A stretch of 64,000 nt of DNA from Sediminicola sp963974715 (GCA_963974715.1 CAXBDK010000005.1:124001-188000), one strand, 5' to 3'; positions 17,545 through 27,765 are shown, counted from the stretch's first letter. A program made the numbers and translations. Notes: generated from the letters alone by a model not told the origin.

Positions 17545-18126
17545 TTAATTCGTTAAAACGATATTATGTTTGTTTATGATCTTTCTCATATTGATCAGTG
17601 CATAGCGCATTCTGCCCAGGGCAGTGTTGATGCTTACGCCCGTGTTCTCGGAAATTTCCTTAAAGCTCATATCTTGGTAGATGCGCATCAACAGCACTTC
17701 CTTCTGATCTTCGGGCAGTTCCTCTATAAGAAGACGTAGGTCGGTATCTATCTGGTCCTTTATGATCTGCTTTTCCACATTTAACTTGTCGTCCCCTATT
17801 ACGGAAAAGATGTTGAAATCGTCACTTCCCTCGAACATGGGCATTCTCTTGTTCTTCCTAAAGTGGTCTATGATAAGGTTGTGCGCGATCCGCATTACCC
17901 ATGGCAAAAATTTGCCCTCTTCGCTGTAAGTGCCTTTTTTCAGGGTCTTGATCACCTTTATAAAGGTATCCTGAAAAATATCCTCGGTCACATCGCGGTC
18001 GGAGACTTTGGAGTAGATAAAGCTGGATATACGCTGGTTGTGCCTGTTGATCAAAATTTCAAGGGCCTTTTCGTCCCCGCCAATATAATCCTTTACCAAT
18101 ACTGAATCATCGATCTGTAGTTCCAT
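17545..18126 (-). CDS. ECF-type RNA polymerase sigma factor
   Basis: A 193-residue sigma-70 family factor. Region 2 covers about residues 18-90 (ALEILINRHNQRISSFIYSK, DIFQDTFIKV, GKFLPWVMRIAHN), where it binds core and the -10 element. Region 4 covers about 130-185 (LPEDQKEVLLMRIYQDMSFKEIS, GVSINTALGRMRYAL), the helix-turn-helix. No anti-sigma gene is adjacent, so its control may be transcriptional. It is divergent from uvrA across 249 bases, an arrangement I recall from other Flavobacteriaceae. Its regulon is unknown. Confidence 0.9.
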   Translation of the reverse strand: MELQIDDSVLVKDYIGGDEKALEILINRHNQRISSFIYSKVSDRDVTEDIFQDTFIKVIKTLKKGTYSEEGKFLPWVMRIAHNLIIDHFRKNKRMPMFEGSDDFNIFSVIGDDKLNVEKQIIKDQIDTDLRLLIEELPEDQKEVLLMRIYQDMSFKEISENTGVSINTALGRMRYALINMRKIINKHNIVLTN

Positions 18127-18350
18127 ACAAATTACTTTTTTTGGTTACAAATAGGAGCCGCTCCCGAAGGGAAAGGACCACTAGTTATTTAGGTTAAAAC
18201 TTTTAAAAGTAATTTTTCTGTATAGGCCTATAGAGTTATTAATTACAATCCAAATATAGAGAAATTTAAAGGTGCAAAAAAAACAATGTTGTCATCTGCC
18301 ACTTTTTGGATGTTAAAGTGGCAATAGTAGTTATTAAAAAGTACATATTG

Positions 18351-18358
18351 TATCTTTG
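18351..18358 (+). promoter_or_regulatory. -7 element TATCTTTG for uvrA
   Basis: TATCTTTG fits the Bacteroidota TAnnTTTG consensus and lies 17 bases before the uvrA ATG, giving a very short leader. A matching -33 TTTG is not clear. No LexA-type box was recognised nearby. Confidence 0.5.
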
Positions 18359-18375
18359 TTGCGTTAAATACGAGT

Positions 18376-21153
18376 ATGTCCACAATATTAGATGTCAGTC
18401 CAAAGGAAAATATAATCATAAAAGGTGCCAAGTTGCACAATTTAAAGAATTTGGATGTAGTGATCCCCCGAAACAAACTGGTGGTGATCACCGGCCTTTC
18501 AGGTTCCGGAAAGTCAAGTTTGGCATTTGACACCCTGTATGCGGAAGGCCAACGCAGGTATGTAGAATCCCTTTCCTCCTATGCGCGCCAATTTTTGGGA
18601 AAGTTGGACAAGCCCAAGGTAGATTACATTAAGGGAATATCCCCCGCCATCGCCATAGAACAAAAGGTGAACTCCACCAACCCAAGATCTACGGTGGGCA
18701 CCACCACCGAAATATACGATTACCTCAAACTCCTCTTCGCCCGGATCGGCCGCACCATTTCGCCCATTTCTGGAAACGAGGTCCGTAAGCACACGGTCAC
18801 CGACGTCGTAGACCATATAAAAGGATATGCCGAGGGGAGCCGGCTGCTGCTTCTGGCCCCAATTGTCATCCCTGCCGACAGGGACCCCATTAAATCGCTG
18901 CAGCTTTTGTCCAAACAAGGGTATGCGCGGATACAATATAAAGGAAAGGTGCTTAAGATAGATGATTCCATTACAGAGATCGATCGGGAGTTCGAACTGG
19001 TGGTGGACAGGATCATCAAGCAAGAGGACGAAGATTTTTATAATAGATTGGCCAATGCAGTGGATACCGCCTTTTTTGAAGGAAAGGGAAGTTGTACCGT
19101 AGAGGATATGGATACCGGTGAAAAGCACCATTTTAGCAACCTCTTCGAGCTTGATGGAATGTCCTTTTTGGAGCCCAATGTACATCTTTTCAGTTTTAAC
19201 AATCCCTACGGGGCCTGCCCCAAATGTGAAGGGTACGGGGACGTGATCGGAATAGATGAGGAACTGGTGGTTCCCAATACGGCGCTTTCTGTATACGAAA
19301 ACGCAATCTTTCCCTGGAAGGGCGAAAGTATGGGATGGTATCGTGACCAACTCGTCAATGCTGCCTATAGGTTCGATTTTCCCATTCATAAACCATGGTA
19401 CCAGCTAAGTGCCGATCAAAAACAATTGGTGTGGCAAGGAAATGCACATTTTACAGGTTTGGATGAATTTTTTCAGCAATTGGAGGAAAAAAGTTATAAG
19501 ATACAGAACAGGGTAATGCTTTCCCGGTACAGGGGCAAGACCAAGTGCAGCCTCTGTAGGGGAAGTCGATTGCGGAAAGAGACCGAATATGTAAAAGTGG
19601 GAGGAAAATCCATCACGGAACTGGTGGGCATCCCCATTTCGGAACTGATTCCTTTTTTTGGGGGAATGGTACTGAACGTTACGGATGAAAAAATTGCCTC
19701 CCGTCTACTGGTCGAAATAAGGTCCAGGCTCGGGTTCTTGGATAAGGTAGGACTTCGTTACCTTACCCTTAACCGGAAATCCAATACCCTTTCGGGGGGC
19801 GAGAGCCAACGGATCAATCTGGCGACCTCCTTGGGAAGCAGTTTGGTAGGGTCTATGTATATTCTTGATGAACCCAGTATCGGGCTGCACCCAAAGGATA
19901 CCGAAAACCTTATAGACGTGCTGAAATCGCTGCGGGATCTAGGTAATACGGTCATAGTGGTAGAGCACGATGAGGATATCATGAAAGCTGCCGATGAAGT
20001 GATCGATATCGGCCCAGAGGCCGGGACCCATGGGGGACATGTGGTGGCCCATGGTACCATGGAAGATATTATGGCTTCCTCTTCCCTGACCGCTTCCTAT
20101 CTGAACGGAACAATGTCCATTGCCGTTCCCAAACAGCGAAGAAAATATAAGAACCATATCCATATAAAAGGTGCCAGGGAAAACAACCTGAAAAATATAG
20201 ATGTAACCTTTCCCTTAAATGTGCTTACGGTCATCACCGGTGTATCGGGAAGCGGAAAGAGCACCTTGGTAAAAAAGCTGCTGTACCCCATTATATTAAA
20301 GGAAATTGGTGGATATGGCGAAAAAGCGGGACAGTATACATCGGTGGAAGGCAATTATAGTTCCATAAAACATGTGGAATTTGTGGACCAGAATCCCATA
20401 GGCCGTTCCTCCCGATCCAATCCGGTCACCTATATCAAAGCATACGACGATATCAGGAACCTTTTCGCCACCCAAAAACTGAGCAAATTACGTGGCTATC
20501 AGGCCAAACACTTTTCCTTTAATGTGGACGGGGGCAGATGCGAGAAATGCAAGGGAGAGGGAGAGATTACGGTAGAAATGCAATTTATGGCCGATGTGCA
20601 CTTGATCTGCGATACCTGTAACGGGAAAAGGTTCAAAAAGGAAATCCTTGAGGTAAACTTTGAAAATAAAAATATTGATGATATCCTTAATATGACCATT
20701 GAGGACGCCATCGAATTTTTCAATACACATCAACAGACCAAAATAGAAGGTAAATTAAAACCCTTGCAGGATGTGGGACTTGGGTATGTTACTTTGGGAC
20801 AATCCTCTTCCACCCTCTCGGGCGGAGAGGCCCAAAGGATCAAACTGGCCTCTTTTCTGGTCAAGGGAAGCACCAAGGAAAAGGCCCTCTTTATTTTTGA
20901 TGAGCCCACTACCGGCCTTCACTTCCATGATATAAAAAAGTTGTTGAAATCATTTGATGCACTTATAGATAAAGGACATTCCATTGTTGTGATCGAACAT
21001 AATATAGATCTTATCAAATGTGCGGACCATATTATAGACCTTGGCCCCGAAGGAGGTGACCAAGGCGGACAATTGATGGGAGAGGGAAGTCCCGAAGACC
21101 TTGTAAAGAATAGGGAATCTTTTACCGCGCATTATCTAAAATCAAAATTGTAA
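18376..21153 (+). CDS. uvrA: Excinuclease ABC subunit A
   Basis: A 925-residue UvrA, the damage-sensing ATPase of nucleotide-excision repair that loads UvrB. Both ABC modules are complete. The first Walker A is GLSGSGKSSL (about residue 39) with signature LSGGESQR and Walker B ILDEPSIGLH. The second is GVSGSGKSTL (about 621) with LSGGEAQR and FIFDEPTTGLH. Zinc-finger cysteines are present in CPKCEGYG, CSLCRGSR, CEKCKGEGE and CDTCNGKRF. The length is typical for Bacteroidota. It is a single gene with its own promoter, divergent from the ECF sigma gene. Confidence 0.98.
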   Translation: MSTILDVSPKENIIIKGAKLHNLKNLDVVIPRNKLVVITGLSGSGKSSLAFDTLYAEGQRRYVESLSSYARQFLGKLDKPKVDYIKGISPAIAIEQKVNSTNPRSTVGTTTEIYDYLKLLFARIGRTISPISGNEVRKHTVTDVVDHIKGYAEGSRLLLLAPIVIPADRDPIKSLQLLSKQGYARIQYKGKVLKIDDSITEIDREFELVVDRIIKQEDEDFYNRLANAVDTAFFEGKGSCTVEDMDTGEKHHFSNLFELDGMSFLEPNVHLFSFNNPYGACPKCEGYGDVIGIDEELVVPNTALSVYENAIFPWKGESMGWYRDQLVNAAYRFDFPIHKPWYQLSADQKQLVWQGNAHFTGLDEFFQQLEEKSYKIQNRVMLSRYRGKTKCSLCRGSRLRKETEYVKVGGKSITELVGIPISELIPFFGGMVLNVTDEKIASRLLVEIRSRLGFLDKVGLRYLTLNRKSNTLSGGESQRINLATSLGSSLVGSMYILDEPSIGLHPKDTENLIDVLKSLRDLGNTVIVVEHDEDIMKAADEVIDIGPEAGTHGGHVVAHGTMEDIMASSSLTASYLNGTMSIAVPKQRRKYKNHIHIKGARENNLKNIDVTFPLNVLTVITGVSGSGKSTLVKKLLYPIILKEIGGYGEKAGQYTSVEGNYSSIKHVEFVDQNPIGRSSRSNPVTYIKAYDDIRNLFATQKLSKLRGYQAKHFSFNVDGGRCEKCKGEGEITVEMQFMADVHLICDTCNGKRFKKEILEVNFENKNIDDILNMTIEDAIEFFNTHQQTKIEGKLKPLQDVGLGYVTLGQSSSTLSGGEAQRIKLASFLVKGSTKEKALFIFDEPTTGLHFHDIKKLLKSFDALIDKGHSIVVIEHNIDLIKCADHIIDLGPEGGDQGGQLMGEGSPEDLVKNRESFTAHYLKSKL

Positions 21154-21209
21154 ATCCTTTTTAAAAAATATATATCTCAAAATCAAATAGTTATATTTAA
21201 AATAAATTT

Positions 21210-21226
21210 TTGGCACACTCTTTGAA
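21210..21226 (+). promoter_or_regulatory. Possible sigma-54-type promoter
   Basis: TTGGCAC (21210-21216) and TTTGA (21221-21225) resemble the -24/-12 elements TTGGCAC-N5-TTGC. The GG is correctly spaced ten bases from the second pair, but that pair is GA, not GC. A perfect stem-loop (AAAGCAA/TTGCTTT, 21239-21255) follows in the leader. It would drive the secreted Tyr/Asn-rich protein gene. Confidence 0.4.
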
Positions 21227-21276
21227 ATAGGGTTATTGAAAGCAAAAATTGCTTTTGAAACATAAAACCTTATATC

Positions 21277-22491
21277 ATGAGACACCTAGCACTTTTCATT
21301 ACAGCAATGATCTTCGGTACTTCACAGGCCATGGCCGCACCAGAGGACAATAAGGTAACATCCAACAATGCCATATTTGGATATAACGACTCCTTCATCT
21401 TTTTGGAAGATGGCATAACTTTTTCCGTGTATCCGGATGGGGAGCTCGACTTCTATATAGATGAAAGGGTCGGGGTAAGTGCCGGTGTCAATGTGGGACA
21501 TACACAGATAACCTATAACTCCGGCTATAATTATAGTCCGTATGTCCAATACGATGATTACGGGGCCGTAATACAGGTGGAAAACGTTCCTATCTACTAT
21601 GATTACTACGGTAGGGTATCACAGGTTGGAAACGTGGAGATCTTTTATAACAATGGTAGGGTATCCCAATTGGGTGGTCTGTATGTATATTACAACAATA
21701 GGGGAATCTACAACCACCATGTGGGATATATAAACGTGTACAATAGGAACTATGTCTACCGTCCGTTCCACAGGTATTTTGCGAGGCCGGCAGCTGGTTT
21801 CTGTATGGTGTACAACAGGCCCTATAGAAGATATTATGCCCCCGTTAGGTACGTGTATGTAAGGCCTTACCACAACAATTACCGAAAGACGTATGCCACC
21901 GTTGGTAGGGAATATCGGTACAATAAGGCTCATAGCACGCGTTCCAACATATATCGGAACGACTCCCGCGCCGTTGTCAGGACCAGCACCACCAACAGGA
22001 GTAACAGAACCGCCTACCGATCTTCCGGTAACATGGACTCCAGAAGCCGATCTACCGGAACGGTCAGGAACGCATCTGTCAATAGGTCAAATACCGTTGC
22101 CCAAAGAAGTAACGGGAACAATAATAAAAGTACCGCTGTTCAGAGATCTTCCAATAACAGGTCGGTAGCGGAAGAAAAGCCTGCGAGCAGGGAGGTAAGA
22201 AGCAGTACTAGTGCACAAAATAACAGGGTCAGGACCGATGTAAACAGGTCCATGGCACCAAGTAGGGAACAAAGGAGTACCGTCTCACAAAGGAACCAAG
22301 TACAGAACGCGACAAATAGGAAGGAGGCACCTGCCCGCACCCAACAAAGGTCGGTCGAAGCCAAATCGATCGCAAGAAGCAGCACTAACGTCCAAAGAAA
22401 TGCTAGGACTGCCACATCAAGAAGTTCGGTGGCCACCAAAGCGTCGAGAAGCAGCAATGGCAATAGCACTGCCCGAAGCAGGGGACAGTAA
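21277..22491 (+). CDS. Secreted low-complexity protein with Tyr/Asn repeats and a basic Arg/Ser tail
   Basis: A 404-residue protein with a signal peptide (about 1-20, ending AMAA). Residues about 25-150 contain short imperfect repeats of the type YYDYYGRVSQVGNV / FYNNGRVSQLGGL, likely beta-strand rich. Residues 150-210 are Tyr/Arg-rich (RPYRRYYAPVRYVYVRPYHNN). From about 215 to the end the chain is disordered and basic, made of Arg, Ser, Asn and Thr, and probably binds anionic polymers outside the cell. I recognise no named family. A sigma-54-like motif lies upstream and a terminator downstream. Confidence 0.8.
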   Translation: MRHLALFITAMIFGTSQAMAAPEDNKVTSNNAIFGYNDSFIFLEDGITFSVYPDGELDFYIDERVGVSAGVNVGHTQITYNSGYNYSPYVQYDDYGAVIQVENVPIYYDYYGRVSQVGNVEIFYNNGRVSQLGGLYVYYNNRGIYNHHVGYINVYNRNYVYRPFHRYFARPAAGFCMVYNRPYRRYYAPVRYVYVRPYHNNYRKTYATVGREYRYNKAHSTRSNIYRNDSRAVVRTSTTNRSNRTAYRSSGNMDSRSRSTGTVRNASVNRSNTVAQRSNGNNNKSTAVQRSSNNRSVAEEKPASREVRSSTSAQNNRVRTDVNRSMAPSREQRSTVSQRNQVQNATNRKEAPARTQQRSVEAKSIARSSTNVQRNARTATSRSSVATKASRSSNGNSTARSRGQ

Positions 22492-22518
22492 TAAAGATAG
22501 TTTTTAGGTTGGTTGTCG

Positions 22519-22552
22519 AGCCCCGTAGTGAATTCGTTCCTGCGGGGCTTTT
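22519..22552 (+). terminator. Rho-independent terminator
   Basis: AGCCCCG (22519-22525) pairs with CGGGGCT (22543-22549), followed by TTTT. It lies 27 bases after the secreted-protein stop and just before the convergent flippase gene. Confidence 0.75.
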
Positions 22553-22574
22553 GCTTGTATATCCCTCCTGCCCC

Positions 22575-24044
22575 CTATTTTGGATTTTTGTTTCCTTTGA
22601 AGAACTGCGACAATAATTTGAAAACATCTTCCGATATCCTAAATCTGTAAAGGATCCCTATATACATTGAAACCATTAAGATGCTTTTAAGCAGGATGTT
22701 CAAGATGGGATGGAAATCAAAATCCAGAGGATATAAAAGGGCCACCAATAACAGCAGCAGCATGGTGACCTTAAAAGTTTCCCAGGTAAATGGCTGCATA
22801 TGGAACTTTATAAAAACATATCCCAATTTAAGACCGTTATAGATGAATATGGCCAGAAAAGTAGCAAAGGCCGCCCCATTGAGCCCGTAAAGGGGAATGA
22901 GCCACATATTGAAAAGAATGGTACATAGTGCCAGTACAAGTCCCATTATCAGTAAAGATCTATAGTGGTCGGAGTTATAAAGAATGGCATTGTTGTTTCC
23001 CAAGAGCGCATCGTACACCTTTGCGATCCCGATCAAAGTGACTACGAGAAAACCATCCCTATAGGCTTCTGGCAGCAGAAGGTAGAGGTCGTTCAGGTTT
23101 AGGACGATCAACAAAAAAAGCAGTCCGGAAACGATGAAAAGGGTCAGGGAACTTTTTTCATAAAGTCTCCTTAGTTCCCCCATATCTTTTCTGTTCACAA
23201 GTTCTGCCGTAAGCGGATAGGTTATCTGGTGCATCGACCTTGAGGGTACGGCCACCACGGTTGCGATAAAAATGGCCACACTGTAATAGGCGACGTTTTC
23301 GATCTCTATGAACTGGTTGATCATAAAACGATCTATCTCCAGAAGGATGACCGCAGCGGAACCGCCCAAGATGATAAGGGAACTGTAGACTATAACGGCA
23401 CGTGTATTTTTGGGAAAGGTAAAACTAAAATGGGGTCGGCGTACCTTAAAAGCGTAACAGTTCATGATGACCATCCTAAGAATATAGGTGCCGACCAGAC
23501 ATTTTAGGAAAAAATCAGGCCCGATCATATCGAAAAAAATAAGCCCCAACAAAAGACTTACCAACAATCGGACAAATACCTCCTTCATAAAGTTCCCGAA
23601 AACGGATCTCATCTGGATCCTTGCCCAGGCATAGTACACTTCAAAATAGGCCATTGCCACCCCTATCAGAAATATATACCAGACATATCCCTCCACAATG
23701 GAATTTTCCTTGGATAAAAAATCGGCAATGGCCCCGTGTGCAAAATAGGTGATGGCAACTGCCGGTAGGATCAAAATAACGGGGAGTACCAGCATCAATG
23801 TAAGAAAGCTGTCCGACTCTTTGGGGTCTTTAAAACCACTATAATATTTTACCAATGTGTTGGGCACGCCAAAGGCGAGCAAGGGCATCAAGATGGCCGA
23901 TGTGGACAAGATTACCCCTACCAGCCCATAATACTCTTCCGTTAAGAACCGAGTATAGAGAAAAAGCGTATTCAACGCCCCAATCCCAAATCCAAGGTAG
24001 GTGACCAAGGTATTGCTGAACGACTGTCTTAGTACTATTCCCAT
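22575..24044 (-). CDS. Polysaccharide flippase (Wzx/MATE-type oligosaccharide transporter)
   Basis: A 489-residue integral membrane protein with about 12-14 helices and the layout of Wzx/RfbX lipid-linked oligosaccharide flippases. FGIGALNTLFLYTRFLTEEYYGLVG is the typical N-terminal helix pair, and NTLVKYYSG and RSMHQITYPLTAEL are family-like loops. It should move undecaprenyl-linked sugar repeat units across the inner membrane. It overlaps the upstream glycosyltransferase by 10 bases and is last in the DUF4834-YfhO-GT-flippase operon. Confidence 0.85.
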   Translation of the reverse strand: MGIVLRQSFSNTLVTYLGFGIGALNTLFLYTRFLTEEYYGLVGVILSTSAILMPLLAFGVPNTLVKYYSGFKDPKESDSFLTLMLVLPVILILPAVAITYFAHGAIADFLSKENSIVEGYVWYIFLIGVAMAYFEVYYAWARIQMRSVFGNFMKEVFVRLLVSLLLGLIFFDMIGPDFFLKCLVGTYILRMVIMNCYAFKVRRPHFSFTFPKNTRAVIVYSSLIILGGSAAVILLEIDRFMINQFIEIENVAYYSVAIFIATVVAVPSRSMHQITYPLTAELVNRKDMGELRRLYEKSSLTLFIVSGLLFLLIVLNLNDLYLLLPEAYRDGFLVVTLIGIAKVYDALLGNNNAILYNSDHYRSLLIMGLVLALCTILFNMWLIPLYGLNGAAFATFLAIFIYNGLKLGYVFIKFHMQPFTWETFKVTMLLLLLVALLYPLDFDFHPILNILLKSILMVSMYIGILYRFRISEDVFKLLSQFFKGNKNPK

Positions 24045-25315
24045 CGGATAAAATCGACTAATTTTCGGGTAAGTTCCCGCCTACTATAACTATCTATGTC
24101 CATTGGCCTAATGTGCAATCCACCGTTCCTGTAGGCTTGGAACCATTTTAACAGCAATTGCTTTACTTCTTGGGTATCGGTATAGCCAAAACATGAACCC
24201 GTTTGGGTCTCCGCAATGATGGTTCCCACCTCCCAATCAACAGGTCCCAAGGCAAGAATGGGCCTTTTGGCCATCATATACTCAAATAATTTTCCGGGGA
24301 TGATGCCCATTGTTTCCGGTTCGTCCATTTCCACGAGCAGCAATACCTGTGATCGTTGTTGTTTTTGGAGTGCTTGTGTATGGGAAAGATATCCCGTTAC
24401 CGTAATGTAAGGGGAAATCCCGAAAGATTCAATGGTCTCCAGAACATCCTCACTAACTACCCCGATCAGTTGTAACCGAAAATGCTCCGCAAAATCCTTA
24501 TTTTCCCTTATGAGTTCCTGAAGGACCTTCCAAAAACCTATCGGATTCCGTCCGCTCAATAGGGAGCCAATATGGGAGATGGTAAATTTGGAATCCAAGT
24601 GCGAAAACTCGGGGGCTTTTCCATCAAATCCATTGGTGATGACCTGAATGGGACTTTTGGTAATGCCTTCAAATTCCTTCTTGGTGGTGTTACTGGTAAC
24701 GATTACCTTATCCGCTCCGTTGAGCACTAGGGATTCGAGTTTAGCGTGTTTTTTTTCGGCCCTTTTTCCCAGTTTCAACTTTTTATGGTAGCCTATGGAG
24801 GTCCATGGGTCCCTAAAATCCGCGATCCACTGTACTCCTGACACCCTTTTGAGACCAAGGCCTATTAGGTGCAGACTATGTGGGGGGCCCGTAGTAATGA
24901 TCGTTTTGACGTTTTCTTCGGCAATCTTTTTATGCAGGAATTTTATGGATGGGCGGACCCAATATTTCCGCGCATCGGGAACAAAGAGGTTTCCACGGAC
25001 CCATAACATGGCCCTTTCCATAAAGGACTGCTCTTTTGAAGTTATGATTCCCGAACTTATTCGCTTTGTTTTCTTTTTTGAGAATACTCCCGAAAGGCCG
25101 TACGGTTCCCAAATAGGCATGCTGTAAACTGTCAGATCCTTCGGGACCTCCCCGAGAAATGACTCGTCCCGTAAAGGGTAATGGGGATTTTTGGGTATAT
25201 ATACCACAGGCTCCATCCCAAAATCCTTCATATATTTTACGAATTTCAACCATCGTTGTACCCCTGGACCACCAGCTGGAGGCCAGTAATAGGTAACAAT
25301 GAGGACCTTTTCCAT
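24035..25315 (-). CDS. Glycosyltransferase family 4-like (GT-B)
   Basis: A 426-residue GT-B fold glycosyltransferase. The N-terminal acceptor domain starts KVLIVTYYWPPAGGPGVQRWLKF, and the glycine-rich GGPG loop is characteristic. The donor domain includes ISHIGSLLSGRNPIGFWK and ends with the E-x7-E-type region MDEPETMGIIPGKLFEYMMAKRPILAL. It should add a sugar to an envelope polysaccharide in the cytoplasm. Its ATG overlaps the YfhO stop by one base and its end overlaps the flippase, so translation is coupled. Confidence 0.87.
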   Translation of the reverse strand: MEKVLIVTYYWPPAGGPGVQRWLKFVKYMKDFGMEPVVYIPKNPHYPLRDESFLGEVPKDLTVYSMPIWEPYGLSGVFSKKKTKRISSGIITSKEQSFMERAMLWVRGNLFVPDARKYWVRPSIKFLHKKIAEENVKTIITTGPPHSLHLIGLGLKRVSGVQWIADFRDPWTSIGYHKKLKLGKRAEKKHAKLESLVLNGADKVIVTSNTTKKEFEGITKSPIQVITNGFDGKAPEFSHLDSKFTISHIGSLLSGRNPIGFWKVLQELIRENKDFAEHFRLQLIGVVSEDVLETIESFGISPYITVTGYLSHTQALQKQQRSQVLLLVEMDEPETMGIIPGKLFEYMMAKRPILALGPVDWEVGTIIAETQTGSCFGYTDTQEVKQLLLKWFQAYRNGGLHIRPMDIDSYSRRELTRKLVDFIRWE

Positions 25316-27762
25316 TAAGTACGTTTCTTTTTGATGGAATTCCTTATGGACATTCCAAGAGCCCCAATTATAAAAAGTCCCAAAAGAATACTGCTCGCCA
25401 AGGATATGGCACCTCCCCTTTTTACGACCTTGGGCTCGAATTTAAATGTTATGGTATGTTTCCCTTGGGGCAGTTGCAATGCCCTTAGAACATGGTTCAC
25501 CTTTATATGCGGTACGGCCTTGCCATCCAAGTAGGCGTTCCATCCCCGTGCGTAGTACATTTCGGAAAAAACGGCCATACCGGGTCTAGGATTGTTGGAT
25601 ACATAGGTCAGTTTATTGGGGAGGTATTCGGTGAGTTCAATGGAAGCCGTGCTATCCTTGGTAAAAGTAAAGGTGTTTACCCCGGGAAAGGCCGTGGTGT
25701 TCACAACGGCTTCGTTCTGTACGTCCAAGCTGTCCAAGGCCCTCATTTCCGCATTCGCACTTTTTACGGGAACAAGTCTCCCAACAAACCAAGCGTTGCC
25801 AAGGGCATACGGGTTTTCGGCCGCATATTTCTTTCCTTCGCCATCCTCTTGAATAACGTATTTTACGTTCAACATATTCAGGACACGCACATTGTTGTTA
25901 TAGATGTGGTAATCGAACAGCTCCTGCAGCCCCGCGGGTTTGGCGGCATGATATCCTCCAATGGACTTGTGGAAATAGGAGGTCCTAGAACCATTTACAC
26001 CTTCAGAGGGATCGTAAACCCTATAGATACCCTTATCTTTGAAAATCTCTCGGTCGACTTCCGTCTCCTGAAACGGTTTTTCCATTGCCCGCTTTGGAAC
26101 AAAATCGGATTCGTTCACATAACGCAGTGCCACCCCTACCAAATCAAATAACAACAGGGTGGCAAGCACTACCGTAAGCAAGGTTTCCTTTATTTTGGAT
26201 TTAATATATAACCAAATGGCCAAGGCCGATAATATCACATAGATAAGCGAGCGGAAGATATCGCTGGTATAGACGGCCTGACGGTCCAACTGTATCATCT
26301 TGACGAATTCCTCCCCATAATACTGTTTAAAGGTTCCATCGCTTGGGCCCTCAAAATGGAACATGCCCTTCACCAACAGCAATATGACCAAAACACCTAT
26401 GGCAATGGCCCCTGCAATTTTTAATCCCCTTATCTTTTCAGCGGTCGGTATTTCTTTCTTAAAAAGTTCCCTTAAGGCCAAAAAGGCAAGGATGGGGGCG
26501 CATAGTTCCAGGATGACCTGTATGGAAGATACGGCCCTGAATTTATCATATAGAGGGAAATAATCGATCATGAGATCGGTCAGCACCTTAAAATTTTTGC
26601 CCCAGGAAAGGACGAGCGCCATAAGGGTTCCGCCCAACAACCACCATTTCACCTTTCCTTTTACCAATAGCAGTCCCAATAGGAAAAGAAAAACGACGAT
26701 AGCCCCGATATAGGCAGGTCCCCCTACGAATGGCTGCTCTCCCCAATAAAGTGGAAGATTGCTGCCGAATTCGAGGGCCTGGGTCCTCGGAAGGCCCCGT
26801 TCCGTTAAAAAGGAAAAGGTCTTTGAATCCGTTCCAAGATCCTCTCCCCCGGACCCTCCGAACAATCGCGGAACAAATAGGTTCAGGGATTCCACGATCC
26901 CATAGCTATATTGGGTTATATACTCCCGATCCAAGCCGTCCGTATTGTTTTTTGGGGAGCCATCTGGCCGTATGGTAAGTTCGGAAGGACCACGGGTGCT
27001 CCAATCGGCATATTGTTTGGTGGCCAGAAGACTGGTAGCATTAGCGGCAATTCCCAACAGCACGGCCCCCAAAAGTATTCCGGTGGCCACAAAGAATTTT
27101 TTTACGGCTCCCTTTCGGATGGCATCTACAAGATGCACCAAGCCCAATACCAACACCAGTAACATAAAATAGTAGGTCATTTGGTAATGGTTGGCATTCA
27201 CTTCCAGGGCCATGCCAATGGCCGTAACGATAAAGCCCCAAAGGTATTTGTGCCTAAACGTGAGCACTATACCGGAAAGCAGTAAGGGCAGATATCCAAT
27301 GGCATGCGCCTTGGCATTGTGCCCTACCCCCAATATAACGATCAAGTAGGTTGAAAAACCAAAGGCCAGGGAACCGAGCACCGCCAACCGATAATCTACC
27401 TTAAGGCAGCATAATAGGATATAGAACCCGATAAAATATAGAAAAAGATAATCGGCGGGCCTGGGCAAAAAACGGATAAGCCCATCCAGTTTTTTGGTAT
27501 AGTTATGGGGATAGTTCGCCCCCAATTGGTAGGTGGGCATTCCGCCGAAAGCACTATTGGTCCAGTAAGGCTCCTCCCCTTTGCCCTTTCTAAAATCGTT
27601 CTGTTCCTTCGCCATTCCCGTATACCAAACAATATCGGACTGGTAAATAACCTTGCCCTGTAGAACGGGATGAAAATAGGCAAGGGCAATGACGACGAAA
27701 AAAATGGAGACAAAAAAATGGACGAAAATTGCTTTGGTACCGCTGTTCATAGGGATGCTCAT
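25315..27762 (-). CDS. YfhO family membrane protein (GT-C-like)
   Basis: An 815-residue membrane protein of the YfhO family, with about 13-14 helices. A first periplasmic loop contains SDIVWYTGMAKEQNDFRKGKGEEPYWTNSAFGGMPTYQ, the typical D-x-x-x-F-based GT-C region (cut here for brevity). A large C-terminal extracytoplasmic domain spans about 560-780, before a last helix. YfhO proteins are predicted to transfer sugars from a lipid carrier to teichoic acid-like or outer-surface polymers. It sits 3 bases after DUF4834 and overlaps the glycosyltransferase gene. Confidence 0.88.
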   Translation of the reverse strand: MSIPMNSGTKAIFVHFFVSIFFVVIALAYFHPVLQGKVIYQSDIVWYTGMAKEQNDFRKGKGEEPYWTNSAFGGMPTYQLGANYPHNYTKKLDGLIRFLPRPADYLFLYFIGFYILLCCLKVDYRLAVLGSLAFGFSTYLIVILGVGHNAKAHAIGYLPLLLSGIVLTFRHKYLWGFIVTAIGMALEVNANHYQMTYYFMLLVLVLGLVHLVDAIRKGAVKKFFVATGILLGAVLLGIAANATSLLATKQYADWSTRGPSELTIRPDGSPKNNTDGLDREYITQYSYGIVESLNLFVPRLFGGSGGEDLGTDSKTFSFLTERGLPRTQALEFGSNLPLYWGEQPFVGGPAYIGAIVVFLFLLGLLLVKGKVKWWLLGGTLMALVLSWGKNFKVLTDLMIDYFPLYDKFRAVSSIQVILELCAPILAFLALRELFKKEIPTAEKIRGLKIAGAIAIGVLVILLLVKGMFHFEGPSDGTFKQYYGEEFVKMIQLDRQAVYTSDIFRSLIYVILSALAIWLYIKSKIKETLLTVVLATLLLFDLVGVALRYVNESDFVPKRAMEKPFQETEVDREIFKDKGIYRVYDPSEGVNGSRTSYFHKSIGGYHAAKPAGLQELFDYHIYNNNVRVLNMLNVKYVIQEDGEGKKYAAENPYALGNAWFVGRLVPVKSANAEMRALDSLDVQNEAVVNTTAFPGVNTFTFTKDSTASIELTEYLPNKLTYVSNNPRPGMAVFSEMYYARGWNAYLDGKAVPHIKVNHVLRALQLPQGKHTITFKFEPKVVKRGGAISLASSILLGLFIIGALGMSIRNSIKKKRT

Positions 27763-27765
27763 ATA

